Shown: piece after piece, positions 6,912 through 14,362 of the stretch | Position numbering within the stretch: position 1 is the stretch's first letter | Layout: each line of letters starts with the position of its first letter | Origin: Rhodocyclaceae bacterium UBA2250 | GTDB lineage: Bacteria; Pseudomonadota; Gammaproteobacteria; Burkholderiales; Rhodocyclaceae | DNA: 20,915 bases | Direction of reading: 5' to 3' | Assembly (NCBI GenBank): GCA_002347285.1 | Contig: DDXW01000036.1 | Location: 1 to 20,915, forward strand | Made by a program: the position numbers and the translations under genes | Notes under the pieces: model-generated | Told to the model about the DNA's origin: nothing | The model's database searches: none | What the model saw: only the letters and a program-made list of their open reading frames with translations

Positions 6912-8885
6912 ATGGCTATCGAATCGATCGCGATGAGATGTTTTGTCGGCGTTGTCCTGCTGGCCGCGCTGCCTGCTTGGGCGCAACCCGGAAAAGGCGA
7001 GGATGCTGCTTTTCTCCTGGCACGCGACGCCTTCGCCAAAGGCGACCGCGTGAAGCTCGCGCGTGCGCAGGCGGGGCTGGCAGCCCATCCCCTCGCCCCC
7101 TGGGCAGCCTACTTCGAACTCAACCTGCAACTGCGCGACAAGGGCGGCGGCTCCGATGCCGGGGTCGCCGAATTCATCGACCGGCAGGCCGGCAGCTATC
7201 TCGCCGAAAAGATACGCGGCGACTGGCTCAAATGGCTGGTCGACCGGGAGGACTGGAGCCGGGCGCGAACCGTGTTCGCCCAGATGGAGCGTCCGGACGC
7301 CGAGGCCGCCTGCCGCGGCCTGGAGGCGCGGTTGCGGCTGGGAGAGCCCGATGCGCTGGCCGACGCCCATGCCCTGCTCGCCGCGAGCGCGCCGCTCGGA
7401 GAAGCCTGCCTGCCGCCGCTCGGCCGGTTGGCGGCCGGCGGGGAATTCTCCGCCGATGCCCTCTGGGAGCGGCTGCGTCGCCAGTGGGCCGTCGACAAGC
7501 TCAAGGAGGCGCGCCAGATCGCCGGCTGGCTGCCGACGGTCGAAGCGCCGGCCTGGAAGACGGTCGAGGCCGTCATCGACCATCCGGCCCGCCATCTCGC
7601 GCGCCTGCCCGAGCGCTTCGCCGACAGCCGGCGCGGCCGCGCGCTCGCCGAACTCGCGGTGCTGCGCATGGCGCGTTCCGACGCCCGCGTCGCCGCTGCG
7701 AGCTGGCAGGAGATCGAGGATCGCTTCCCGGCCGAGGAGCGCAGCTTCGTGTGGGGCAGGCTGGCGCAGGCCGCCGCGCGGAGCCATCAGCCCGAGGCGA
7801 AAGACTGGTTCGACCAGGCGGAAGCCCTGGGCGCCGCGCTGGACGAGGAGCAGCATGCCTGGCGCATCCGCGCCGCCTTGCGGGCGGGCGACTGGCCGGC
7901 GGTGGCGCACGCGATCGTCCGGCTGCCGGAAGCCCTGGCAGGCCGGCCCGAATGGATCTACTGGCGCGGCCGCGCGCTCGCCGCGCTCGGCAGCGCGGAG
8001 GCGGCGCAGGGATATTTCGCCAGGATCGCCGGCCAGCCGCATTTCTACGGCATCCTCGCCGCCGAGGCGCTCGGCCTGCCCTTCGCCATCCCTCCGCGCA
8101 CGCGCGCGCCGGACGCGGAGGAACTCGCCGCCGCCGAGTCGCGCCCGGGTCTGCTGCGCGGCCTCGCGCTGATCCGCGCCGACATGCGCGGCGAGGGCAT
8201 CCGCGAATGGAACTGGGCGCTGACCGGCATGAGCGACCGCCAGCTGCTTGCCGCCGCCGAATTCGCGCGCCGCAACGACGTCATCGACCGCGCCATCAAC
8301 ACGGCCGACCGCACCCAGGCCGAGCACGACTTCCTGCTGCGCTATCCGACGCCCTTCCTCGCGCAGGTCGAGCCGCGCGCCCGCGAGGCCGGCCTCGACC
8401 CGGCCTGGGTCTATGGCCTGATGCGGCAGGAAAGCCGCTTCATCATGGACGCGCGATCGAGCGTCGGCGCCAAGGGGCTGATGCAACTGATGCCGGCCAC
8501 CGCGAAATGGGTCGCGCAGAAGATCGGCATGACGCACTTCCATCCGGCCAAGGTGACGGACATGGACATCAACGTCACCCTCGGCACCAACTATCTGCGC
8601 ATGGTGATGGACAGCCTCGACGACCATCCGGTGCTCGCCTCCGCCGCCTACAACGCCGGGCCGGGCCGCGCGCGCAAGTGGCGCGCCGAGCGGCCGCTCG
8701 AAGGCGCGATCTACGCCGAAACCATTCCCTTCAACGAGACGCGCGACTACGTCAAGAAGGTGATGGCGAACGCGATGCATTACGCCGCGCTGGCGGGGGG
8801 GCGTCTTCCATCCTCGCTGACCGCCCGGCTCGGCACGATCCGCGCACGCAGCTTCGGCGACGGCAAGGCGGAAGACCTGCCGTGA
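6912..8885 (+). CDS. slt: Soluble lytic murein transglycosylase (Slt70-like)
   Basis: This periplasmic enzyme cleaves the MurNAc-GlcNAc bond of peptidoglycan with formation of a 1,6-anhydro product. The 657-residue protein begins with a signal peptide (MRCFVGVVLLAALPAWAQ at residues 8-25, cleavage likely after AWA), then a long alpha-helical superhelical region to about residue 480, then the C-terminal SLT domain. The catalytic glutamate is E507 in RQESRF (505-510), followed by GAKGLMQLMPATA, the NVTLGTNYL segment and ASAAYNAGPGRARKW. The C-terminal ETIPFNETRDYVKKV is the Slt hallmark. ATG at 6912 is used; an in-frame ATG at 6933 would begin directly with the signal peptide and is equally possible, as neither start has a clear ribosome binding site. 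The stop overlaps the next gene's GTG (GTGA at 8882-8885). Confidence 0.94.
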   Translation: MAIESIAMRCFVGVVLLAALPAWAQPGKGEDAAFLLARDAFAKGDRVKLARAQAGLAAHPLAPWAAYFELNLQLRDKGGGSDAGVAEFIDRQAGSYLAEKIRGDWLKWLVDREDWSRARTVFAQMERPDAEAACRGLEARLRLGEPDALADAHALLAASAPLGEACLPPLGRLAAGGEFSADALWERLRRQWAVDKLKEARQIAGWLPTVEAPAWKTVEAVIDHPARHLARLPERFADSRRGRALAELAVLRMARSDARVAAASWQEIEDRFPAEERSFVWGRLAQAAARSHQPEAKDWFDQAEALGAALDEEQHAWRIRAALRAGDWPAVAHAIVRLPEALAGRPEWIYWRGRALAALGSAEAAQGYFARIAGQPHFYGILAAEALGLPFAIPPRTRAPDAEELAAAESRPGLLRGLALIRADMRGEGIREWNWALTGMSDRQLLAAAEFARRNDVIDRAINTADRTQAEHDFLLRYPTPFLAQVEPRAREAGLDPAWVYGLMRQESRFIMDARSSVGAKGLMQLMPATAKWVAQKIGMTHFHPAKVTDMDINVTLGTNYLRMVMDSLDDHPVLASAAYNAGPGRARKWRAERPLEGAIYAETIPFNETRDYVKKVMANAMHYAALAGGRLPSSLTARLGTIRARSFGDGKAEDLP

Positions 8886-9757
8886 AGCGTGCCCTGCTGG
8901 TCGGCGGCACCGGCTTCGTCGGCGGTGCCATCGCGCGCCGCCTCGCCGGCGCCGGGTTTTTCCTGACCTTGCCGACGCGCCGCGCCGAGCGTGCCAAGGC
9001 CTTGACGGTCCTGCCGACGGCGCAGATCGTCGAAGCCGACGTCCATGACGAAGCCGCGCTCGCCCGGCTGATGGCCGGCCAGGATGTCGTCATCAGCCTC
9101 GTCGGCATGCTCAAGGGCGACTTCCGGCGCGGCCACGCCGAACTGCCCGGCAAGATCGCGCGCGCAGCCGCCGATGTCGGCGTGCCGCGCCTGATCCACA
9201 TCTCCGCGCTGGGCGCGGCGCCCGACGCCCCTTCGGCATACCTGCGCACCAAGGCGGCCGGCGAGGCGGCCCTGCGCGCCGCCTATCCGGCGGCGACCAT
9301 CTTCCAGCCGTCGGTGATCTTCGGCCGCGGCGACTCCTTCCTGACGCTGTTCGCCGGCCTGCTCAAGCTCGCGCCGGTGGTGCCGCTCGCCTGCCCGGAT
9401 GCGCGCTTCCAGCCGGTCTGGATCGAGGACGTGGTCGGCGCCGTCGTCACCAGCCTCGGTCGCCCCGAGAGCCAGGGGCGGACCTATCCGCTCTGCGGCC
9501 CGCGCGCGTACACCCTGCGCGAACTGGTCGCCTATACCGGCGCGGTCAGCGGCCAGCCGCGCCCGATCATCGGCCTGCCGCTCGCGCTGGCGTATCTGCA
9601 GGCCTGGCTCATGGAATTCCTGCCGAACGGACCGATGACGCGCGACAACGTGCACTCGATGCAGGTGCCGAACGTGTGCCCGGCCGACTGCACGCTGCCC
9701 TTCGGCCTGGCGGCGACGCCGCTCGAGGCGGTGGCGCCGACCTATCTCGCCGGCTAG
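8882..9757 (+). CDS. NDUFA9-like NAD(P)-binding epimerase/reductase family protein
   Basis: This is an atypical short-chain dehydrogenase of the complex I NDUFA9-like / NAD-dependent epimerase group. The 291-residue protein opens with the Rossmann dinucleotide motif GGTGFVGG (G8, G11, G14), has DVVISLVGML after the fourth strand, and a YxxxK pair (Y120, K124 in AYLRTK). The later FQPSVIFGRGDSF and QPVWIEDVVGAV stretches are typical of the group. The substrate is unknown; bacterial members are often annotated as quinone or sugar-nucleotide related, without proof. GTG at 8882 is the start: it overlaps the slt stop and has CGGAAG about eight bases upstream. The gene ends one base before the cca ATG, giving a coupled slt-reductase-cca unit. 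Confidence 0.87.
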   Translation: MKRALLVGGTGFVGGAIARRLAGAGFFLTLPTRRAERAKALTVLPTAQIVEADVHDEAALARLMAGQDVVISLVGMLKGDFRRGHAELPGKIARAAADVGVPRLIHISALGAAPDAPSAYLRTKAAGEAALRAAYPAATIFQPSVIFGRGDSFLTLFAGLLKLAPVVPLACPDARFQPVWIEDVVGAVVTSLGRPESQGRTYPLCGPRAYTLRELVAYTGAVSGQPRPIIGLPLALAYLQAWLMEFLPNGPMTRDNVHSMQVPNVCPADCTLPFGLAATPLEAVAPTYLAG

Positions 9758-10981
9758 ATGCGGGTCTTCTGCGTCGGCGGCGCGGTGCGCGACGAACTGC
9801 TCGGCCTGCCGGTGCAGGACCGCGACTGGGTCGTCGTCGGCGCGACGCCGGACGAGATGCTGGCGCGCGGCTTCCGGCCGGTCGGCCGCGACTTTCCGGT
9901 GTTCCTGCACCCCGAAACCCACGAGGAATACGCGCTGGCGCGCACCGAACGCAAGACGGCGCCCGGCTATACCGGTTTCGTCTTCCACGCCGCCGCCGAC
10001 GTCACGCTCGAGGAGGATCTCGCGCGGCGCGACCTGACCATCAACGCGATGGCGCAGGACGAGGATGGCGCGCTGATCGATCCCTACGGCGGACGCGCCG
10101 ACCTGGAAAAGAAGATCCTGCGCCACGTCGCGCCGGCCTTCGCCGAGGATCCCGTGCGCATCCTGCGCCTGGCGCGCTTCGCCGCGCGCTTCGCCGACTT
10201 CTCCGTCGCGCCGGAAACCGTCGCCCTCATGCGCGCGATGGTGGACAACGGCGAGGTCGATGCGCTGGTCGCCGAGCGCGTCTGGCAGGAGCTGGCGCGC
10301 GGACTGATGGAGCGCGCGCCCTCGCGCATGTTCCTGACCCTGCGCGAATGCGGTGCGCTGGCCAAGCTGCTGCCGGAACTCGACCGTCTCTGGGGCGTGC
10401 CGCAGCGCGCCGACTACCATCCCGAGATCGACACCGGCGCGCATGTGATGCTGGTGATCGACATGGCCGCCCGGCTGAATCTGTCGCTGCCGGCGCGTTT
10501 CGCCGCGCTAACCCACGATCTCGGCAAGGGCGCGACGCCCGCCGACGTCCTGCCGCGCCACATCGGCCACGAACTGAGAAGCGTCGAACTGCTCGAGCCG
10601 CTGTGCGCGCGCCTGCGCGTGCCGGCCGACTGCCGCGACGTCGCGCGGCTGGTGGCGCGCTTCCACGGCGACCTGCTGCGCGTCGCCGAACTGCGGTCCG
10701 CGACGAAGCTCGAGATCCTCGAACGCTGCGACGCCTTGCGCCGGCCGGCGCGCTTCGCGGAAATACTCGGCGCCTGCGAGGCGGACTACCGCGGCCGGGA
10801 AGGCCATGCCGAGCGGGAATACGCGGCGGGCGGCCAGTGGCGTACGCTCCTGGCGGCGGTGCAGGCGGTCGACGCCGGCGCCATAGCGCGCGAGGCGCAG
10901 GCCGGTGCCGAACCGGCGCAGATTCCCGCGCGCATCCATGCGGCGCGCGTGGCTGCAATCGACGCACTGGCGCGGCTGTAA
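9758..10981 (+). CDS. cca: CCA-adding tRNA nucleotidyltransferase with HD domain
   Basis: This enzyme adds or repairs the 3'-CCA end of tRNAs. It has 407 residues, close to E. coli Cca (412). The nucleotidyltransferase head shows GGAVRDELLG at residues 7-16 with the metal-binding DRD (D21, D23), then ARRDLTINAMA and DPYGG, then AEDPVRILRLARFAARF of the neck helix. The C-terminal HD phosphohydrolase domain is present, with H253-D254 in ALTHDLGKG, as in gammaproteobacterial/betaproteobacterial multifunctional CCA proteins that also have phosphatase and phosphodiesterase activity. The ATG directly follows the TAG of the preceding gene. The TAA stop (10979-10981) lies inside a Pho-box-like sequence for the next gene. 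Confidence 0.96.
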   Translation: MRVFCVGGAVRDELLGLPVQDRDWVVVGATPDEMLARGFRPVGRDFPVFLHPETHEEYALARTERKTAPGYTGFVFHAAADVTLEEDLARRDLTINAMAQDEDGALIDPYGGRADLEKKILRHVAPAFAEDPVRILRLARFAARFADFSVAPETVALMRAMVDNGEVDALVAERVWQELARGLMERAPSRMFLTLRECGALAKLLPELDRLWGVPQRADYHPEIDTGAHVMLVIDMAARLNLSLPARFAALTHDLGKGATPADVLPRHIGHELRSVELLEPLCARLRVPADCRDVARLVARFHGDLLRVAELRSATKLEILERCDALRRPARFAEILGACEADYRGREGHAEREYAAGGQWRTLLAAVQAVDAGAIAREAQAGAEPAQIPARIHAARVAAIDALARL

Positions 10982-10993
10982 CCGATTCGTAAC
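10976..10993 (+). promoter_or_regulatory. Weak candidate Pho box with -10 element before the GGDEF-EAL/PhnD-like pair
   Basis: CTGTAAC (10976-10982) and TCGTAAC (10987-10993) are spaced at 11 bases, the repeat period of PhoB sites. The first half is identical to the second half-site in front of pstS. Ten bases further on lies TATCGT (11004-11009; 4 of 6 matches to TATAAT), the same spacing as at pstS. The 18-base site matches the E. coli Pho consensus at about 11 positions, against 15 for the pstS box, and it overlaps the end of cca, so it may be coincidental. Confidence 0.3.
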
Positions 10994-11029
10994 AGATCGC
11001 GCGTATCGTCCGGCGGGTTTGTTGCCGAT

Positions 11030-11047
11030 GCCCACCGACATGTGGGC
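11030..11047 (+). other. Hairpin in the leader of the membrane GGDEF-EAL gene
   Basis: GCCCAC (11030-11035) pairs perfectly with GTGGGC (11042-11047) around CGACAT. No T-run follows. It could end cca transcripts or shape the 5' leader of the next gene. The rest of the 107-base gap (10982-11088) shows no further clear element and no Shine-Dalgarno sequence near the ATG. Confidence 0.4.
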
Positions 11048-11088
11048 GGGCTGCCGACCACGCCCCGGCGACCGCCACCGAATGCTCC

Positions 11089-13491
11089 ATGCCATCGATA
11101 TCCCAGCGCCATAAACTCGCCATTCCCGGATTGAATGCGGACTGGCTGCCGCCGCTGCTGGTGGGCTCGCTGCTGATCGGCCTGTGGCTGTCCATGTTCG
11201 AACGCGCCCACCACGACGACGACCTGGTGGTCCGCAATGCGCTCGTCAATCATGGCAACGTCGCTCTGGCGGTAAGCAATCACGTCGAGCAGCAATTCGC
11301 GCGGCTGCGTTACTACAGCCATGTGGCGACCTCCGCCGCTTCGCGCGCGGCAGCGATGACCACCCTGCGCAGCGCCATCGAGGAGGATCAGGCCTTTCTG
11401 CGCCTGATGTATTTCGACAAGACAGGAAAACTGTCGTTCAGCACCGGCGGAAGTTCGGAACCCTGGCTGCTCGAGGCAGCCCGTGTTTTCGCCGCCTCTC
11501 CACCAGACAGCGACGGGGAGGTCCACATCGGCACCGTGCCCGAGGGGGAATTCGCCCACACCTGGAACCTGCCGCTGTTCTATCGCGATCCGTTCGCGGG
11601 CTCCGCCGCGGACGGCTTTCTCCTGGCCCTGCTCGATCTGAGCGTCTTTCCCGACCGATTCGCGGCGATGCACCTGGGCCGCAGCGGCGAAATCGTCCTG
11701 CTCGCCGGTGATGGCCGCGAACTGCTGCGCCTGCACGACGGCCGCCTCGATGCGCGGGAAGACGACATCTCGGCCTCGCTGCGTTTCCGCAAGGCGTTTG
11801 CCGCGCCCGTCGGCACCGTGACGGAAACGCTGCGCGCCGCCCATGAGCGCCTGTATGCCCACCGGCGCGTGGCCGGCGCCCCGCTCGCCGTCCTGGTCAG
11901 CCGCACGCGCTACGACGTGCTGCTCGACAACCGGTCGACCCAGCGCGGCTACTGGCTCTCGGCGCTGCTGCTGACGCTCATCATGATCGCGCTGACCCTG
12001 TTCTGGCTGACGGCGGCGCGGCGCAGGCGACGGCTCGTCGGCAGCCTGGCACATACCCAGGAAGAGAATGCGCGCCTGATCGCCCAGCTCGATACCGAGC
12101 GGCAGACGGCTTTCCATCTGGCCAGCCACGACAAGCTCACCGGACTGGCGAACCGCATGCTGTTCGCCGACATCGCCGGCCGCTACGTCGCCCGCTCCGG
12201 GCGGCTGCGCAGCAAGTTCGCGATCCTGTTCATCGATCTCGACCGCTTCAAGCCGATCAACGACACGCACGGCCACAAAGCCGGTGACCAGCTGCTGGTC
12301 GCCGTGGCGCGCCGGCTGCGGGAGTGCATCCGCCAGGCCGATTTCGTCGCGCGCTACGGCGGCGACGAATTCGTCGCGCTCGTCGCCGACCTGCACGGCC
12401 CGCGCGACGCCGAGGCGATCGCCGCCAAGATCGTCGCGCGGCTCAGCGAACCCTATGGCGGTATCGTCGCCGGCGAGCTGACGATCACGCCGAGCATCGG
12501 CATCGCACTGTTTCCGGACGATGCCGTCGAGATCGAAACCTTGCTGCGCCAGGCCGATACGGCGATGTACCGCGCCAAGGGGCAGGGACGCGCCAGCTAC
12601 GCCTTCGCCGATCCGGCGCTCAACCGCCGACAGGAGCTGCATACGCAGATCGAAACGGCGCTGCCGGCCGCGCTGCGCAACGGGGAGATCGTGCTCCACT
12701 ACCAGCCAAAGGTGGCGCTCGACAGCTTCGCCCTGACCGGCCTCGAGGCGTTCGCGCGCTGGCACCACCCGCAACTGGGAGCGATCTCGCCGGCCGACTT
12801 CATCGCGGTCGCCGAGAAAAGCGGCGCGATCGTCGAACTCGGCGAGAACATCATCATGCAGGCCTGTGCACAACTGGAGCGCTGGCGCGCCGCCGGCACG
12901 CCGCTGGCGCCGGTGGCGGTGAATGTTTCGCCGCTGCAGTTGCGTTCGCCGCGCCTCTACGACTGCATCACCGAGGCGCTCGCGCGTCACGCCCTCCCGC
13001 CGCACCTTCTCGAGATCGAGATCACCGAGACCGGCATCGTCGATGCCGACGGCGCCTACCTGGACATGCTGCGCCGCCTCGATGAGTTCGGCATCCGCAT
13101 CGCCATCGACGATTTCGGCACCGGTTTTTCCGGCCTCAGCCACCTGCGGCTGCTGCCGGTCAGCAAACTGAAGATCGACCGCTCCTTCATCAAGGACATC
13201 CGCAACGACATCCACGACGCCGCCATCGTCAGCAGCACGATCTCGCTATGCCACAACCTGCAGCTGAAGGCGATCGCCGAGGGCGTCGAACTGCCCGAAC
13301 AACTGGTCTACCTGCGCGCCAACGGCTGCGACGAAGCGCAGGGCTATTATTTCTCGGCACCGCTGCCGGCCGACGCGATCGTTGCGATCCTGCGGCGCGG
13401 CACCTGCCATTTGCGCGACAGGAAAGGAAACGCGACGGATGAGGTGGCTGCTCCCGCTGGTTTGCTCGACGATACTGAACTGGCCACATAA
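11089..13491 (+). CDS. Membrane-anchored GGDEF-EAL protein with periplasmic sensor domain
   Basis: This 800-residue inner-membrane protein has TM1 at about residues 19-37, a large periplasmic domain (about 38-285, possibly Cache-like: DQAFLRLMYFDKTGKLSF resembles that class), TM2 at about 288-310, a basic linker and coiled segment to about 345, GGDEF (about 350-510) and EAL (about 530-780). GGDEF is intact at 424-428 with an RxxD inhibitory site (RQAD) five residues before it. The EAL motif reads EAF (E553-F555), keeping the metal-binding glutamate; NVSP, EITE, DDFGTGFSG, LKIDRSF and AEGVE follow. Both activities are therefore possible. ATG at 11089 fits the membrane topology but lacks a Shine-Dalgarno sequence. 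The last 18 codons overlap the downstream binding-protein gene in another frame. Confidence 0.92.
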   Translation: MPSISQRHKLAIPGLNADWLPPLLVGSLLIGLWLSMFERAHHDDDLVVRNALVNHGNVALAVSNHVEQQFARLRYYSHVATSAASRAAAMTTLRSAIEEDQAFLRLMYFDKTGKLSFSTGGSSEPWLLEAARVFAASPPDSDGEVHIGTVPEGEFAHTWNLPLFYRDPFAGSAADGFLLALLDLSVFPDRFAAMHLGRSGEIVLLAGDGRELLRLHDGRLDAREDDISASLRFRKAFAAPVGTVTETLRAAHERLYAHRRVAGAPLAVLVSRTRYDVLLDNRSTQRGYWLSALLLTLIMIALTLFWLTAARRRRRLVGSLAHTQEENARLIAQLDTERQTAFHLASHDKLTGLANRMLFADIAGRYVARSGRLRSKFAILFIDLDRFKPINDTHGHKAGDQLLVAVARRLRECIRQADFVARYGGDEFVALVADLHGPRDAEAIAAKIVARLSEPYGGIVAGELTITPSIGIALFPDDAVEIETLLRQADTAMYRAKGQGRASYAFADPALNRRQELHTQIETALPAALRNGEIVLHYQPKVALDSFALTGLEAFARWHHPQLGAISPADFIAVAEKSGAIVELGENIIMQACAQLERWRAAGTPLAPVAVNVSPLQLRSPRLYDCITEALARHALPPHLLEIEITETGIVDADGAYLDMLRRLDEFGIRIAIDDFGTGFSGLSHLRLLPVSKLKIDRSFIKDIRNDIHDAAIVSSTISLCHNLQLKAIAEGVELPEQLVYLRANGCDEAQGYYFSAPLPADAIVAILRRGTCHLRDRKGNATDEVAAPAGLLDDTELAT
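13420..13428 (+). promoter_or_regulatory. Ribosome binding site deciding the PhnD-like start
   Basis: AGGAAAGGA lies inside the end of the GGDEF-EAL gene, ten bases before the ATG at 13439. It selects that ATG over an earlier in-frame start at 13382, which would put 19 residues before the signal peptide. Confidence 0.7.
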
Positions 13492-14329
13492 CCTGCATGC
13501 CGCGCCGGATGCGGCCTGCGAAACCCCCGCGGCGATCCGTTTTTCCATCGTGCCGGCGGGTGATTCCGAAAAGCGGCTCAAGGCCTTCCGGCCGCTGCTC
13601 CGGCGGATCGAAACACTGAGCGGTCATCCCGTCAAGGTCGTGCGGCCGCAATCCTATGCCGCGGTCGTCGAAGGCATCCTGGCCGGCGGTATCGATGTCG
13701 CCGAACTCGGCCCCGCCGCCTACGTCGCCGCCCGCAACGGCGACTCCCGCATCACTCCCTTCGCGACGCTGGCCATGCGCCCGGGCATCTTCCAGGTGAC
13801 GGGTCCCTTCTACCATTCGCTCCTCGCCGTGCTGGCCGACGGCCCCCATGTGGATGCCGCCGCGCTCAAGGGCGCGCGCCTCGCCCTCGCCGACCCGGGC
13901 AGCACCTCGGGATCCCTGGTGCCGCGTGCCCTGTTCGCTCCCCTGCTCGGCGCGCCGTTCGAGCACCTTTTCGGCGCGGTGTCCTATTCCGGCAACCACC
14001 GCAAGTCGGTGGTGGCGCTCGCCGCCGGCGAAGTCGATGCGATCTTCATCGCCTCGAACCAGCTTGACGAGGCTGCCGCGGCAGGCATCCTGCCGGTCGA
14101 CCGGGTGCGCATTCTCTGGAAGTCGGAGCCGATCCCCCGCGATCCCTTCGTCCAGCGCGGCCAGCTCTGCGAGCCCTTGCGCCAGGCGATTCGTGCGGCA
14201 TTTTTCGGCCCCGGCGCGGAGACCGCATTGCGCAGCGTATTCGACGACCTGCAGGCGGAGCGCTTCGTCGGGATCGACGACAGCCACTACGCCGTGCTGC
14301 GCCAGGCGATCTCGGGCAAGCGGCCGTAG
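13439..14329 (+). CDS. PhnD-like phosphate/phosphonate-type periplasmic binding protein, orphan
   Basis: The 296-residue protein belongs to the PhnD/PtxB family of phosphonate, phosphite and phosphate binding proteins. A signal peptide occupies about residues 1-21 (MRWLLPLVCSTILNWPHNLHA). The mature part shows GGIDVAELGPAAYVAA (83-98) and the family's ligand-site stretch DPGSTSGSLVPR (152-163), then SYSGNHRKSVVALAAGEVDA (182-201, a PhnD-type motif). No transporter ATPase or permease (PhnC/PhnE) is next to it; the next gene downstream is convergent rep. The start lies 53 bases inside the end of the membrane GGDEF-EAL gene, which makes cotranscription near certain. A sensory rather than transport role is inferred from this arrangement. 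The specific ligand cannot be read from sequence. Confidence 0.87.
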   Translation: MRWLLPLVCSTILNWPHNLHAAPDAACETPAAIRFSIVPAGDSEKRLKAFRPLLRRIETLSGHPVKVVRPQSYAAVVEGILAGGIDVAELGPAAYVAARNGDSRITPFATLAMRPGIFQVTGPFYHSLLAVLADGPHVDAAALKGARLALADPGSTSGSLVPRALFAPLLGAPFEHLFGAVSYSGNHRKSVVALAAGEVDAIFIASNQLDEAAAAGILPVDRVRILWKSEPIPRDPFVQRGQLCEPLRQAIRAAFFGPGAETALRSVFDDLQAERFVGIDDSHYAVLRQAISGKRP

Positions 14330-14362
14330 CCGCCCTTCTCCCGCCCCGCGGCGATCGGCGGA

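Noticed and set aside
6882..8780. Minus-strand upstream extension of the cyclo-ligase frame (about 630 further codons)
   Set aside because: It is antisense to slt, lacks any folate-ligase sequence, and the ATG at 6878 has a good ribosome binding site and gives the normal family length.
8795..8801. Run of seven G near the end of slt, a possible frameshift or phase-variation site
   Set aside because: The frame reads straight through to a sensible stop coupled to the next gene, and the run lies after the conserved SLT domain.
8780..10444. A 554-codon minus-strand frame opposite the NDUFA9-like gene and cca
   Set aside because: No recognisable domain; rich in Arg, Gly, Asp and Gln as expected of a reverse-frame shadow of GC-rich genes.
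10982..11088. A c-di-GMP riboswitch in the leader of the GGDEF-EAL gene
   Set aside because: Only one short hairpin is visible; the conserved GEMM-type core and second paired arm are not present.
10786..13215. An 809-codon minus-strand frame opposite the membrane GGDEF-EAL gene
   Set aside because: It is opposite clear TM, GGDEF and EAL coding sequence and shows no motif of its own.
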